Assembly (NCBI GenBank): GCA_004791255.1
Contig: SRUQ01000007.1
Location: forward strand, 1-64,000
Length of the DNA stretch: 64,000 nucleotides
Direction of reading: 5' to 3'
Origin: a bacterium M00.F.Ca.ET.205.01.1.1
Lineage (GTDB): Bacteria; Pseudomonadota; Alphaproteobacteria; Rhizobiales; Rhizobiaceae
The notes under the pieces are model-generated. The model was not told the origin of the DNA, made no database searches, and was given only the letters and a program-made list of their open reading frames with translations. Position numbers and translations under genes: made by a program. Of the stretch, positions 16,498-26,265 are shown in pieces. Positions within the stretch are counted from its first letter, which is position 1, and the number at the start of each line of letters is the position of its first letter.

Positions 16498-17351
16498 ACT
16501 GCCGCCCGGTCGAATGCGCGCGAGGCTCGCCTCGCCTCATCCGGCCGGGCGATATGCGTCCATGATCCGTCATAGGCGGGCTTGCGCTGTTCGATCCAGG
16601 CGTCGAGCCCTTCGCGCAGGTCCGCGGTCGGAGCCATGCGTGCGAACTGTTCGGCTTCGACAAGCAGGCCTTCGGCAATGCCGAGATTGAGGCCCCGCGC
16701 CACGGCGGTGAGGATGCTTGCCACGGCCGCCTGGGAATGCGTGGTGATGCGCCGGGCAAGATCAAATGCGGCGGGCAGCAGCCGTTCGTGCGGCACCACC
16801 TGGTTGACGAGGCCGAGTTCAAGCGCCCGGGCGGCTGAGAACGCCTCGCCGGTCAAAAGCAGTTCGAGCGCCCGCTTGCGGCCGGCCAGCCGAGGCAGAC
16901 GCTGCGTCCCGCCGAAGGTCGGCGGCATGGCGAGCCGAATCTCGGGCTTGGCGAACAGGGCACGCTCGCTGGCGACCGCGAGCTGCACCGCCTCGGTGAT
17001 TTCGCAGCCGCCGCCAAAGGCGATCCCATTGACGGCGGCGATGACGGGCTTGCGGAAGGCTTCGAGCCGCGCCGTCAGCCGCTGGCCGCGCTGGACGAAA
17101 TCGCGCAAGGCGGCATCGGTGCCGGCGGCAACGCTGTCCGAGAATTCAGGAATGTCGCCGCCAGCGGAGAAAGCCCGCTCGCCAGCTCCGGTGACGATGA
17201 CGGCGCCGATGGCGGTGTCGGCCTCCACCGCATCGAGACGCTGCAGCATGCGGTCGATCAGCGCATAGCTCAAGGCGTTGAGCTTTTCGGGGCGATTGAG
17301 CGTGAGGATGGCGATGCCGTCGCGAGCCTCTGCGAGCACCAAGTCGTTCAT
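16476..17351 (-). CDS. Enoyl-CoA hydratase/isomerase (crotonase) family protein
   Basis: 291 residues with AAGGAA before the ATG. The crotonase fold is shown by ILTLNRPEKLNALSYALIDR near 15-34, the first oxyanion-hole segment AFSAGGDIPEF near 60-70, and the second, NGIAFGGGCEITEA, near 108-121, with the following GGTQRLPRLAGRKRALELLL. The first catalytic glutamate position of true hydratases (GGG-C-E) is retained. A divergent TetR regulator and a palindrome between them suggest repression relieved by an acyl-CoA or related ligand. The exact substrate is unknown. Confidence 0.85.
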   Translation of the reverse strand: MNDLVLAEARDGIAILTLNRPEKLNALSYALIDRMLQRLDAVEADTAIGAVIVTGAGERAFSAGGDIPEFSDSVAAGTDAALRDFVQRGQRLTARLEAFRKPVIAAVNGIAFGGGCEITEAVQLAVASERALFAKPEIRLAMPPTFGGTQRLPRLAGRKRALELLLTGEAFSAARALELGLVNQVVPHERLLPAAFDLARRITTHSQAAVASILTAVARGLNLGIAEGLLVEAEQFARMAPTADLREGLDAWIEQRKPAYDGSWTHIARPDEARRASRAFDRAAVQGETSR

Positions 17352-17400
17352 GTCGGTTCCTTTCCGCTGCGTTCACAGGGAGTGGATCAGGCTTTCGATT

Positions 17401-17430
17401 GCATGTATATTCACTAGTCGGTATACATGC
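17401..17430. promoter_or_regulatory. Probable TetR operator between crotonase and tetR genes
   Basis: Perfect 9-base inverted repeat, GCATGTATA (17401-17409) and TATACATGC (17422-17430), around a 12-base AT-rich spacer containing ACTAGT. It fills the 83-base gap between the divergent crotonase and TetR start codons, ending five bases before the regulator ATG, an ideal position to repress both. Confidence 0.65.
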
Positions 17431-17434
17431 CTGC

Positions 17435-18019
17435 ATGAGCCAAGCCACCATCCCTACCCGAAAACGCATCGTCGATGCCGCGACGAAGCTGTTCTACGCC
17501 GAGGGTATTGGCCGCGTCAGCGTCGATGCGGTAGCCGAGAAGGCCGGGCTGACCAAGCGAACGCTCTACTATCATTTCAGGAGCAAGGACGATTTGATCG
17601 CCGCCTATCTCGAGGGTCGCGACCAGCCCAATATCAGGCAGATGGCGGGTTGGTTCGAGGCGGCCGAAGGCGATGCCTATGCCAAGGTCGAGGCGATCTT
17701 CACCAATCTGGCGCGCGTGTCGCGCCACCCGAAATGGAAGGGCTGCGGCTTCCTGCGCACAGCCGCCGAGTTGGCCGCCATGCCCGGCCATCCGGCGGTG
17801 AAGGCCGGCTCGCGGCACAAGGCGAATTTCGAAGCCTGGCTCTCGGGCGAACTGTCGGCGCGCGGTATCGCCGAAGCCGACGTGCTGGCGCGCGAGATCG
17901 TGCTTCTGATGGATGGCGCCTTCTCGGTCATGCTGGTCCACCGCAACCCGGACTACATCGAGGCAGCAGGCAGAGCGGCCGCGATGCTGGTTCGGGCGAG
18001 AGCGGCAAGCGGAAGCTGA
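17435..18019 (+). CDS. TetR/AcrR family transcriptional regulator
   Basis: 194 residues from the ATG at 17435. The N-terminal helix-turn-helix is typical: RKRIVDAATKLFYAEGIGRV followed by SVDAVAEKAGLTKRTLYYHF and RSKDDLI. The C-terminal ligand domain contains GCGFLRTAAELAAMPGHPA, seen in a subgroup of TetR regulators controlling small oxidoreductase or transporter genes. It is divergent from the crotonase gene, and a 9-base inverted repeat lies just before its start codon, so autorepression plus control of the crotonase gene is likely. Its end abuts the convergent transporter gene. Confidence 0.88.
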   Translation: MSQATIPTRKRIVDAATKLFYAEGIGRVSVDAVAEKAGLTKRTLYYHFRSKDDLIAAYLEGRDQPNIRQMAGWFEAAEGDAYAKVEAIFTNLARVSRHPKWKGCGFLRTAAELAAMPGHPAVKAGSRHKANFEAWLSGELSARGIAEADVLAREIVLLMDGAFSVMLVHRNPDYIEAAGRAAAMLVRARAASGS

Positions 18020-19246
18020 TCAGGGCATGGCGGCCAACCAGGCGGTGCCGGCGGCAAGGGTGAGCAGCGTCAGCGGCAGGCCTATCTTGAAAAAGGCGCC
18101 GAAAGACAAATGCGTGCCCGAGGCGCGCGCCTGCTCGGCGACGATGAGGTTGGCGACCGAGCCGAGCAGGGTGAAATTGCCGGCCAGCGTCGAGCTCATC
18201 GCCACCACCAGCCAGGCACGCTCGGGATCGGCCAGCCCCGGAATGAACGGCCGCAGCGCCAGCACCGCCGGCACATTGCTCATAATGTTGGACAGAACGG
18301 CGGTGAAGCCGGACAGCCGCCACACATTGTCCAGCCCGAGGCCTTTGGTCGACGCGATGATGTCGGGTGTCAGCAATGTCTTTTCGGCGCCTGCGACGAC
18401 CACGAACAGGCCAGCGAACATGAACAGCAGCGGCCCGTCGATCTCGCGGTAGATGCGTTCCGGCTTGATGGCACGGGTGAGCAGAAGAATGGCGCCGCCG
18501 ATGAGTGCGGCCTTGGCGACAGGCATACCGGCGAAGAAGGCGATTGCCAGCCCGATGCAGACAACCACCGCTTTCAGTACCTGGCCGCGATGCATGCGGC
18601 CGCGCGAAACATGCGGCGTCAGCTCGCCGTTGCGCGTGAATTCGGCGCGGTAGACGATGCGCACGATGACGATGACCGCGACGAGGCCGAACAGGGCGAC
18701 CGGAGCGAGTGCTGCCGAGAAGGCCGGATAGGAGATGCCCGACAGCGCGCCGATGACCATGTTTTGTGGATTGCCGGTGATGGTGGCAACGCTGCCGCAG
18801 TTCGAGGCCGTGGCGGTGGCGATCAGGTAGGGGATCGGATTGCGGTTGATGACGCGGGTGACGTGGACGACGATCGGCGCCATGACCAGGCAGATGGCGT
18901 CGTTGACCAGGAAGGCCGACAGCACACCGGTCAGGAGCGTCACCATCACCAGAAGCATGAAGGGCGCATGCGCGTGTTCTATGGCGATGGCGCCAAGGCC
19001 GCGAAAGGCACCGGACACTTTGAGATGCGCCACCACGATCATCATGCCGAGCAGGAGCGTGATGGTGTCGAAATTGATGGCGCGGTAGGCGTCCTCCATG
19101 CTGACGGCGCCGACGGCGATCATCGCCGCCCCGCCGAGCAGCGCGATGCCCGCCCGGTCGAGACGCAGGCCCGGTATGCGCCCGATGGCGACGCCGGCAT
19201 AGGTCAGGACCAGTATCAGCAGTGCCGCCGCGCCCATCAGTGTCAT
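18020..19246 (-). CDS. SLC13/ArsB-type anion transporter
   Basis: 408 residues from the ATG at 19246; a GTG at 19309 would add 21 polar residues. About ten to twelve membrane segments are visible, starting LMGAAALLILVLTYAGVAIG. The ion-transporter superfamily motifs FLVNDAICLVMAPIVVHV and NCGSVATITGNPQNMVIG are characteristic of CitM/ArsB-like carriers; the duplicate appears near the C-terminus as SNVPAVLALRPF and GNFTLLGSVANLIVAEQA. It sits in the inner membrane. Substrate could be a dicarboxylate, arsenite or another anion; no arsenic genes are nearby, so it is left open. Confidence 0.8.
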   Translation of the reverse strand: MTLMGAAALLILVLTYAGVAIGRIPGLRLDRAGIALLGGAAMIAVGAVSMEDAYRAINFDTITLLLGMMIVVAHLKVSGAFRGLGAIAIEHAHAPFMLLVMVTLLTGVLSAFLVNDAICLVMAPIVVHVTRVINRNPIPYLIATATASNCGSVATITGNPQNMVIGALSGISYPAFSAALAPVALFGLVAVIVIVRIVYRAEFTRNGELTPHVSRGRMHRGQVLKAVVVCIGLAIAFFAGMPVAKAALIGGAILLLTRAIKPERIYREIDGPLLFMFAGLFVVVAGAEKTLLTPDIIASTKGLGLDNVWRLSGFTAVLSNIMSNVPAVLALRPFIPGLADPERAWLVVAMSSTLAGNFTLLGSVANLIVAEQARASGTHLSFGAFFKIGLPLTLLTLAAGTAWLAAMP

Positions 19247-19381
19247 CGGTGGAAAGTCCTGCTCAGTCTGCGGGCGCCTATGCTGTCCGTCGGTCTCTTG
19301 CTTATCCACCTTTAGCGCGATGTCGAGACCGATGCCAAACAGGTTGCCGTGGGGCTGTGGACAGGCAAAACGGCGGCGGCG

Positions 19382-20344
19382 TCAACGCCGATAGAAATCC
19401 AGCCGCTGCCGCAACGCCTGTGGCGAAAACAGCGCCTCGACGGTCTGCCGCGCCTTGTGGCCCACTGCCGCCCGCAGCCCCGGATCGGCTTTGAGTTCGG
19501 TCAGGATTTGCGCCGCCTGTTGCGTCGTGTCGAACAGAAACCCGTTCTCGCCATGGTTGATGTGGTCGGCGTAGCCGCCATGCCGATGGCAGACCACGGG
19601 CAAGCCGCAGGCCATGGCCTCGAACACCACGCGCCCAAACGTCTCCACATGCGACCCGGTGCGGTAGTAAAACACGTCGAGCGTCGGCAGGAACAGCTCG
19701 GCGGCAAGCTGGCCCTGCGGCAGGAGTTCGAGTTGCGGATGCGGCGCAAGCCTGTCCTTGAGCAGCATCCCGCCCTGGATCCGCACCGCGGCGCCATCCG
19801 CCAGCAAAGCTTCATAAAACGGCACATCGTCAGGATGGTGTTTGTCCGGCGTATCGCGGCTTAACCGCCCGACCGTGAACGGACCCGTCCGCTCGATCTT
19901 TGACGGTGAAAACCGTCCGGTATCAATCGGCGAGGGATGAACGACACCGTCGACCTTGAGCATGCGTTTCTGAAAGTCGGAAATCAGCACCAGCTCGGCG
20001 TCAGGCCAGCGCAGCATGCGCGGCATGCGCGCCGTCAGCGCGAGCACTTTCGGATGAAACGTGTTGAAGACGTAGATCAGCCGGCGCGGTCGCGGGATCA
20101 GGTAGGGCCACACCTTGTTGCGCCAATGCGCGCCGAGGAAGACATAGGTGCCGCCGTCCGGGACACTGCGCTTCAACGGCGAGATGTGGCGAATCGGGAA
20201 TTGCCGCGTCAGTTCGCCGGACGCCTTGGAAGAGGTTGCCCACAGACGGACCTGCGCGCCGGCGCTCAACAGCCGGTAAAGCTCCAGGGTCTCGAGTTCG
20301 CTGCCGCCGAAGGGATTCTGAAAGCCGTTGAACAGATGGATCAT
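19382..20344 (-). CDS. Glycosyltransferase family protein (GT-B fold)
   Basis: 320 residues. The N-terminus MIHLFNGFQNPFGGSELETL reads as the opening of a GT4-like GT-B enzyme (with a glycine-rich GGSE acceptor loop). The C-terminal donor-binding half has the family's GSHVETFGRVVFEAMACGLP, containing the E-x7-E motif, followed by VVCHRHGGYADHINHGENGF. It probably transfers a sugar from a nucleotide donor to a surface polysaccharide or glycoconjugate. No other polysaccharide genes are adjacent, so the product is unknown. Cytoplasmic or membrane associated; no membrane helix seen. Confidence 0.78.
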   Translation of the reverse strand: MIHLFNGFQNPFGGSELETLELYRLLSAGAQVRLWATSSKASGELTRQFPIRHISPLKRSVPDGGTYVFLGAHWRNKVWPYLIPRPRRLIYVFNTFHPKVLALTARMPRMLRWPDAELVLISDFQKRMLKVDGVVHPSPIDTGRFSPSKIERTGPFTVGRLSRDTPDKHHPDDVPFYEALLADGAAVRIQGGMLLKDRLAPHPQLELLPQGQLAAELFLPTLDVFYYRTGSHVETFGRVVFEAMACGLPVVCHRHGGYADHINHGENGFLFDTTQQAAQILTELKADPGLRAAVGHKARQTVEALFSPQALRQRLDFYRR

Positions 20345-20529
20345 GATCGCTGCGCTGACCTGGCCTTGGCCGTCTCTCCTTCGTTTGCCCGGCCGAGAAA
20401 GGGATGCTCGGTGAACTCAGGAAGGCAGGAACGTCTTAGCGATGACCCATGCGTCACCGATGCGGAGGAAGCACACCGGCAAGAGAGCGTCAAGGAAACG
20501 GCCTGTGCCGTCCTCCTCCACGCAAAGCG

Positions 20530-21318
20530 TCAATGCATGGTGGCAGCGCTGGGGTGAGGCACCAAAGCGGCCTCCGCCGGATCGAAACTGACCTGGTCGC
20601 GTCCGTTCGACTTGGCCGTATAGAGCCGTCTGTCGGCCGCGGAAAAGATCTGCTCATAGGTGGTCGGGCCCCTGAAGCTCGTGCCGCCGATGCTGACAGA
20701 AAGTGGACAAGAGCGGCCGCCGGGAGAAAACTCCATCTCCCGGATGCGCCGGCGGATGCCTTCGGCAACCAGCCAGGACTGCGACGGATCAACGCCCGGG
20801 AGAAACACACCGAACTCTTCGCCGCCGATGCGGCCGACGATATCGCCGCCGCGCAACTGCCCTTTGATCGCTTGCGCAATCAGCTTGAGCGCCTGGTCGC
20901 CGCAATCATGGCCGAGGCGGTCGTTGATCGACTTGAAATGGTCGGCATCGATGATCAGCAACGCGCCCGAATTGGTCTGTTCCTGCTTCCGGGTCTGCTC
21001 GAGATAGGCTTCGACCAGCATCGAGAAGGCGCCACGGTTCAGCACCGCCGTCAGGCTGTCTGTGGCGGCAACGATGCTGAGCTCACGCTGGGCGATGGCG
21101 AGCTGGCGAATCTTCCACATCAGGAAACACAAGAATGTTCCGCCCAGCACCAAAGGCAGCAGGAGGTCGGTCAGTTCCGCCCGCCACAGCGCCTCGGGCG
21201 AAAGATAGGGGAAATTGAACGAATCGACGAAAAACGCCACGGCAATGAAGAATGCCGTGCCGGCAGCGGTGACGGCGATCACCCTGCCCCAGCTCGTCGA
21301 CGACAGGTCGAGCTTCAT
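20530..21318 (-). CDS. Membrane-bound diguanylate cyclase (GGDEF domain)
   Basis: 262 residues from the ATG at 21318, which has GGAG nine bases upstream; a TTG nine bases earlier is less likely. Two membrane helices (VIAVTAAGTAFFIAVAFFVD and LLLPLVLGGTFLCFLMW) precede the GGDEF domain. The domain starts ATDSLTAVLNRGAF, has the metal/substrate segment IDADHFKSINDRLGHDCGDQ, and an active-site loop IGGEEFGVFLPG (GGEEF, a functional variant). It should make cyclic di-GMP from GTP. No clear RxxD inhibitory site is seen five residues before GGEEF. There is no periplasmic sensor domain to speak of. Confidence 0.9.
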   Translation of the reverse strand: MKLDLSSTSWGRVIAVTAAGTAFFIAVAFFVDSFNFPYLSPEALWRAELTDLLLPLVLGGTFLCFLMWKIRQLAIAQRELSIVAATDSLTAVLNRGAFSMLVEAYLEQTRKQEQTNSGALLIIDADHFKSINDRLGHDCGDQALKLIAQAIKGQLRGGDIVGRIGGEEFGVFLPGVDPSQSWLVAEGIRRRIREMEFSPGGRSCPLSVSIGGTSFRGPTTYEQIFSAADRRLYTAKSNGRDQVSFDPAEAALVPHPSAATMH

Positions 21319-21516
21319 GGCCTTCAACTCCGTTAGCGGCGCCTACTATGGCGCGCCAACGCAAACAAAGTGCTAAGACTTTGCTTCCAATTCGACTTCG
21401 GCGGGCAGATGCCCGGAGATCGGCGGCCGCAGAAACCGGCGACCGCCCGCGCTTTCTTGATGAAAGCCGGGGCGGCCCGTTGAACCTGGTGCTGACTGGC
21501 GGGAGAATCCTGGGCG

Positions 21517-21744
21517 TCAGGCGTTGGGCGTCGACCCATCCAGCGTCTCGACGACCACAAAGGACGCCGCGATCAGGTCGTCAGCATCCAGGCATAGGGC
21601 GCCTTCACCGGCGCCCATGATAGCGGCAACCTTGTGGAAGGCTTTCATGTCATGGTCGGATATTCGGGCGCTTTGCATTCTGGCTTTCAGTTCGGCGATA
21701 CGGCGCCCCAGGGTCGGGGACGTTCCAATTTCACGTTTCGACAT
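21517..21744 (-). CDS. Small hypothetical protein
   Basis: 75 residues with a very good ribosome binding site (GGAGGAGAAACCACGCT before the ATG). The sequence MSKREIGTSPTLGRRIAELK continues into a helical stretch and a second half DADDLIAASFVVVETLDGST. No recognised domain, signal peptide or membrane helix. The composition matches coding sequence of the neighbours. It may be a small regulatory or binding protein, but no function can be given. Confidence 0.65.
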   Translation of the reverse strand: MSKREIGTSPTLGRRIAELKARMQSARISDHDMKAFHKVAAIMGAGEGALCLDADDLIAASFVVVETLDGSTPNA

Positions 21745-22002
21745 AGCGTGGTTTCTCCTCCCCCAACCCGTACGTGTCTCACCCTGCCCATTTCGCCGGC
21801 CCGCACATTGCCTTTCATGAGGGTCCGCGAATACAAGGCCCCGAACGCGTCATTCGCGTGAAGGTTCCCGCCCCGCAAGGTCACGAAATAATACCGGGGG
21901 CGTGGCTGGGCAGGCAGGCGGCCAGGGCGTCACGATGCAGGTTTCCGATCATATCGGGGGACAGCCGAAGATCCAAAATCTCGTTCAAGCTCTTGAAATT
22001 AT

Positions 22003-22079
22003 TGGCGATCCCGACAGGATTCGAACCTGTGACCATCGGCTTAGAAGGCCGGTGCTCTATCCAGCTGAGCTACGGGACC
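22003..22079 (-). tRNA. tRNA-Arg (anticodon TCT)
   Basis: 77 bases including an encoded CCA end. The acceptor stem GGTCCCG pairs with CGGGATC, the D-arm is GCTCAGCTGGATAGAGC, the anticodon loop is CTTCTAA giving anticodon TCT, and the T-arm is CAGGTTCGAATCCTG. It reads AGA codons, rare in this GC-rich genome. No integrase or attachment-site duplication is seen beside it. Confidence 0.95.
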
Positions 22080-22132
22080 GCTGGCCGGCTCGCGGCCGGA
22101 AGATATATGCGCTAGCGCTCACCGCTTGCCGG

Positions 22133-22438
22133 TCAGTGCGTCCAGGGCGTCCTGCGGTCATAGCGGAAATTCTCCGCATAGGAAATCTGGCGGCGTTTGG
22201 TCTCTTTCGGCTCCTCGACGCGAAAGGCAAGCCCTTGCTTCTCGGCATAGGCCACCGCCTCTTCCCGCGTCTCGAAGGTAAGCCTTATCTGACTTCTCAT
22301 GTCACCGGAGGTGGTATAGCCCATCAGCGGGTCGATCTTCTTGCGCGTCTCGGGGTCGAACTCCAGCACCCAGTGGCCGGTCTTGGCCTTGCCGGACTGC
22401 ATCGCGGTTTTGGCAGGGCTGAAAATGCGCGCGGACAT
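22133..22438 (-). CDS. ETC complex I subunit (NDUFS4 family)
   Basis: 101 residues beginning MSARIFSPAKTAMQSGKAKT. It contains the NDUFS4 (18 kDa/AQDQ) domain: WVLEFDPETRKKIDPLMGYT followed by SGDMRSQIRLTFETREEAVA and a C-terminal ENFRYDRRTPWTH. This accessory subunit of NADH:ubiquinone oxidoreductase is shared by alphaproteobacteria and mitochondria and sits on the peripheral arm near the NADH module. The nuo operon is not in the window. GAGGTGG lies just before the ATG. It is located between two tRNA genes. Confidence 0.9.
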   Translation of the reverse strand: MSARIFSPAKTAMQSGKAKTGHWVLEFDPETRKKIDPLMGYTTSGDMRSQIRLTFETREEAVAYAEKQGLAFRVEEPKETKRRQISYAENFRYDRRTPWTH

Positions 22439-22563
22439 GGCCACCTCGTTATTGTGCAAGGCAGCATCGCTACCCCTTCGCCCGTCATTACTGCGCAATG
22501 CACACGGCGGCAAGGTTTTTGCACTTGCCATGTAACACCGAAATGAATAGGCAACAGACCGTT

Positions 22564-22640
<77 letters not shown>

Positions 22641-22817
22641 ATCTTCCCCGAGACATGTCGATAAGCGCCGGCGCGACCCGTATGGCTCGGCGTCGACCCT
22701 GCGCAAGGTCGGCTGCGAGGTTTCGCAAGCCATGTCTGCGACGGCCCGCCTGCCGCCATTTCAAGCTCGCTTCCATCGCCATTGCCGGCTTAAACTTCGG
22801 CAAACGGGGGATCGCCG

Positions 22818-23099
22818 ATGCTTGGTTTGGATGCGTGGCTGTCGCTGTTCGGGCCGGCCTACTTTGCCTATGCGGGCATAACGATCCCGTTCATGGTCGT
22901 GTGGGCGATTGCCTGCGCGGCGCTGGCGATGTGGAACAATCGGGAAAGCCGCAGGCAGACCAGAAAAAAGACGGGCGAGGTCGCTTCCTGGTCGTGGCCA
23001 AAAAGCATCGGGATTTTCGTGCTGGTCGCGGCTGGTTATGTCGCCGCCCACACCGCCGTCTATCTCGTGGCCCGTCATTTCGCGCGGCTGTGGTTGTGA
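22818..23099 (+). CDS. Small membrane protein, two transmembrane helices
   Basis: 93 residues behind a clear GGGGGAT ribosome binding site. Helix one is AYAGITIPFMVVWAIACAAL, then a strongly basic loop NNRESRRQTRKKTGE, then helix two IGIFVLVAAGYVAAHTAVYL. The charge pattern puts the loop in the cytoplasm and both termini in the periplasm. No family recognised. It stands between tRNA-Pro and a low-GC hypothetical gene. Confidence 0.7.
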   Translation: MLGLDAWLSLFGPAYFAYAGITIPFMVVWAIACAALAMWNNRESRRQTRKKTGEVASWSWPKSIGIFVLVAAGYVAAHTAVYLVARHFARLWL

Positions 23100-23372
23100 G
23101 ATCGACGATGCCAGCGCGGCCTCAGTCCGCGCATTTTGAAGGCAAGCTCGCCGGGCGAGAACCCCATCCGCCTCATGCCCGGCGAGCCTGCAACCTGATT
23201 TGGAGCGAAATCAGGACCGGGATCAGCCGGCACAGCTTTCAGAGCAAGATCGGTGCCGCCATTATTTCCCGAAATGGGACAGGGCTGGGACTTCCGCACC
23301 CTTGTTTTCGAATGTCAAAGTTGATTTTGACGTGGCGCGAGCGTTCTATCACCTCGAAGAGTGGGGTGTAGA

Positions 23373-23834
23373 ATGACTAATTCCTATCCTGGCGACGAGG
23401 CGACGGCCGAACAGATACTAAGGCTCGCAAATGAATTTAGAACTGCAGCGATCCGTCTTCTGGAACATCGCCGCAAGCGTGATGTATTGTCCTTAGCGCC
23501 ATGCCGCTTTGCCGCACTTCACGCAATTGAACTCTACCTAAATGCACGGCTACTGCTGTCTGGTTCCGATCCAAAGGTCGTTCGTGGCCTGCAGCATGAC
23601 TTTACCGCACGTACGGAGAGGGTGGCGGCTTCCGGACTGGTCCTGCGAAAACGCACAGCGCAGCACCTGTCTCAACTCGCGGGAAACCGGGAATATTTGG
23701 TGGCGCGATACAGCCCTGGAATGAGCACCACCCTGTCGCAAATCAACAGGCTGATGGCAACATTGGACGAGGTCGCGGCAAAAGTAGACGGGGCTCTACC
23801 GGTGCGGAACGGCAGGCCGGCACCGGGAACCTAA
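23373..23834 (+). CDS. HEPN-like helical hypothetical protein, atypical composition
   Basis: 153 residues from the ATG at 23373 with GGGGTG six bases before it; a GTG at 23361 is possible. The all-helical sequence with RFAALHAIELYLNARLLLSG, a following GLQHD and a C-terminal helical hairpin resembles HEPN-type proteins of the substrate-binding kind. I do not see the catalytic R-x4-6-H motif of HEPN RNases with certainty. The codon use is visibly less GC-rich than the neighbours (many A/T third positions), which suggests horizontal acquisition. Its 3-prime end overlaps the convergent hdaA gene by four bases. Function unknown. Confidence 0.6.
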   Translation: MTNSYPGDEATAEQILRLANEFRTAAIRLLEHRRKRDVLSLAPCRFAALHAIELYLNARLLLSGSDPKVVRGLQHDFTARTERVAASGLVLRKRTAQHLSQLAGNREYLVARYSPGMSTTLSQINRLMATLDEVAAKVDGALPVRNGRPAPGT

Positions 23835-24535
23835 ATCTGGAACTCGCCCTGCCCCTCATCCATGGCGCTGACGGTCTCAGCCGCGAGCGCCCGTGTGATC
23901 GGCGTCTTGCGCTCGAGCGCCATGCGGTCCAGCCGCTCGACTACGCGCATGGCTGTCGCCAGCGAGCGTTCGATGCGGCGCACGAGGTATTGCACCACAT
24001 GCGGCTCGACCTCGACCTGGCGATCGGCGAACAGCTTGGTGATGACGCCGGCGAGCAGGAGGTCGTCGGGCTCATGGATTTCGACGGTGGCCGCCGCCTT
24101 CAGCCGTGACGCCAGATCGGGTAGTGAAACACCCCAGGCCCCGGGGAAACGGCGCGCGGTCAGAAGCAAATGCGAGCCGCTGCCGCGCACCGCATTGATC
24201 AGATGGAACAGGCCCTGCTGGTCGACCGTGCCGGTATCGACATCGTCGATCAGCGCCGGCCGGGCGCCGAGATTTGCGATGCTGTCGCCAATGCGGCCCG
24301 CATCGACCACGACGGCATTGGCCCGCGCCCGCCAGATCGAGACCAGATGCGTCTTGCCGGAACCGGCCGGCCCGGCAAGTACCACCACGGATGATGGCCA
24401 GTCGGGCCAGCGGTCGACCAACGCCACCGCCTGCTTGTTGGTGCCGGAGACGACAAGCTCGTCGCGCGAATAGCCGGTGCCATGGCCGAGATCGAGCGGC
24501 AGCTGGCGCGGCGGGTCTGTCTTCTCAGTGGTCAT
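23831..24535 (-). CDS. hdaA: DnaA-homologue regulatory inactivation protein HdaA
   Basis: 234 residues from the ATG at 24535. The N-terminus TEKTDPPRQLPLDLGHGTGY has the QLPLDL clamp-binding motif by which Hda docks on the beta sliding clamp. A DnaA-like AAA+ domain follows with Walker A GPAGSGKTHL near 55-64, but no DNA-binding domain IV, as expected for Hda. The protein promotes ATP hydrolysis by DnaA after initiation and so prevents re-firing of the origin. The start codon overlaps the end of the PerM-like transporter gene, an arrangement common in Rhizobiales. Confidence 0.88.
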   Translation of the reverse strand: MTTEKTDPPRQLPLDLGHGTGYSRDELVVSGTNKQAVALVDRWPDWPSSVVVLAGPAGSGKTHLVSIWRARANAVVVDAGRIGDSIANLGARPALIDDVDTGTVDQQGLFHLINAVRGSGSHLLLTARRFPGAWGVSLPDLASRLKAAATVEIHEPDDLLLAGVITKLFADRQVEVEPHVVQYLVRRIERSLATAMRVVERLDRMALERKTPITRALAAETVSAMDEGQGEFQI

Positions 24536-24536
24536 T

Positions 24537-25707
24537 TCAGCGACGCGGTTGCGAGCGACGGCCCCCGCCGCGGTCGGCGGGCAGCGGCGGCGCCAGATCG
24601 CCATGCCCCTTGTAGAGCGGCGATTCGAGATAACGGGCAATGGCAAAGCGGACCAGCACGGCAACCGCGGCCGAAGCCGGGACGGCAATCAGCAGGCCGA
24701 CAAAGCCAAACAGCGCGCCGAAGGCGAACAGCGCGAACATCAGCCATACCGGATGCAGGCCGACGCTCTTTCCCACCAGTCGCGGCTGCAGGATGTTGCC
24801 CTCGATGAACTGGCCGATGAAGAACACCACCGCGACCGCGACGATCATGGCCCAGTCGGGCCAGAACTGGACGAAGGCGACGCCGACGGCCAGCACCAGC
24901 CCGGTCAGCGAACCGACATAGGGAATGAAGGAGATGAGGCCGGCGAACAGGCCGATGAGAATGCCGAAATTCAGACCGGTCAGCGTCAGGCCGGTCGCAT
25001 ACATGGCGCCCAGTACCAGGCAAAGCGTGCCTTGGCCGCGCACGAAACCGGCCGTCGCGGTGTTGATGTCCCTGGCGATGGCGCGAACCGTGGCGACATT
25101 GTCGCGCGGCACCCAGCTGTCGATGACCGCGACCATGCGATCCCAGTCGAGCAGCATGTAGAAGGCGACCACCGGCGTCACCACGAACAGGCTGACCACC
25201 GAGACCAGTGCCACGCCGGAACTCCAGATCGAGGTGAAGACCGTGGTGAGCAGCCCGAAGCCGGAGGTCAGCAATGAGTTCAATCCGTCGCGCAAGCTAT
25301 TGGCGTTGACGCCGAATTTCTGTTCCAGCCACCTTGGATCGAAGGAAGTGATCAGGCTCTGCAGGCGGGTCAGGTATTCCGGCAGCTTGCCGGCGAAATC
25401 GGCCATTTGCGTCGCCAGCACCGGGATGAGGATGACGAAGGCCAGCACCAGCACGATGAGGAAGGTGATGAGGATGACCACCGTCGCCATGAAGCGCGAC
25501 AAGCCGAGCCGCTGTAGCCGGTCGGCGACCGGATCGAGGAAATAGGCCAGCACCATGCCGGCGACGAAGGGCAGCAGGATGTCACTGAAGACATAGAGGA
25601 ACAGCGCGAGCACGGCGGCGCCGGCCAGCCAGAAGAAGATCTGCCGGCGAAACGCGGAGGACGCGGCAAGCTCGGCAGCCGTAGCCTTTATCACGGCAGC
25701 TTTTCTC

Positions 25708-25736
<29 letters not shown>
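24537..25736 (-). CDS. AI-2E family transporter (PerM/YdiK-like)
   Basis: 399 residues with about eight membrane segments, arranged as in the AI-2E transporter family: an N-terminal pair (FFWLAGAAVLALFLYVFSD, then LPFVAGMVLAYFLDPVADRL), a large periplasmic helical region (ADFAGKLPEYLTRLQSLITS), and a C-terminal cluster with GLFAGLISFIPYVGSLTGLV and FFIGQFIEGNILQPRLVGKS. The latter two are family signatures. Members export small molecules or ions; the substrate cannot be assigned. The gene overlaps the upstream phosphatidyltransferase gene by 29 bases and is coupled to hdaA downstream. Confidence 0.85.
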
Positions 25737-26265
<529 letters not shown>

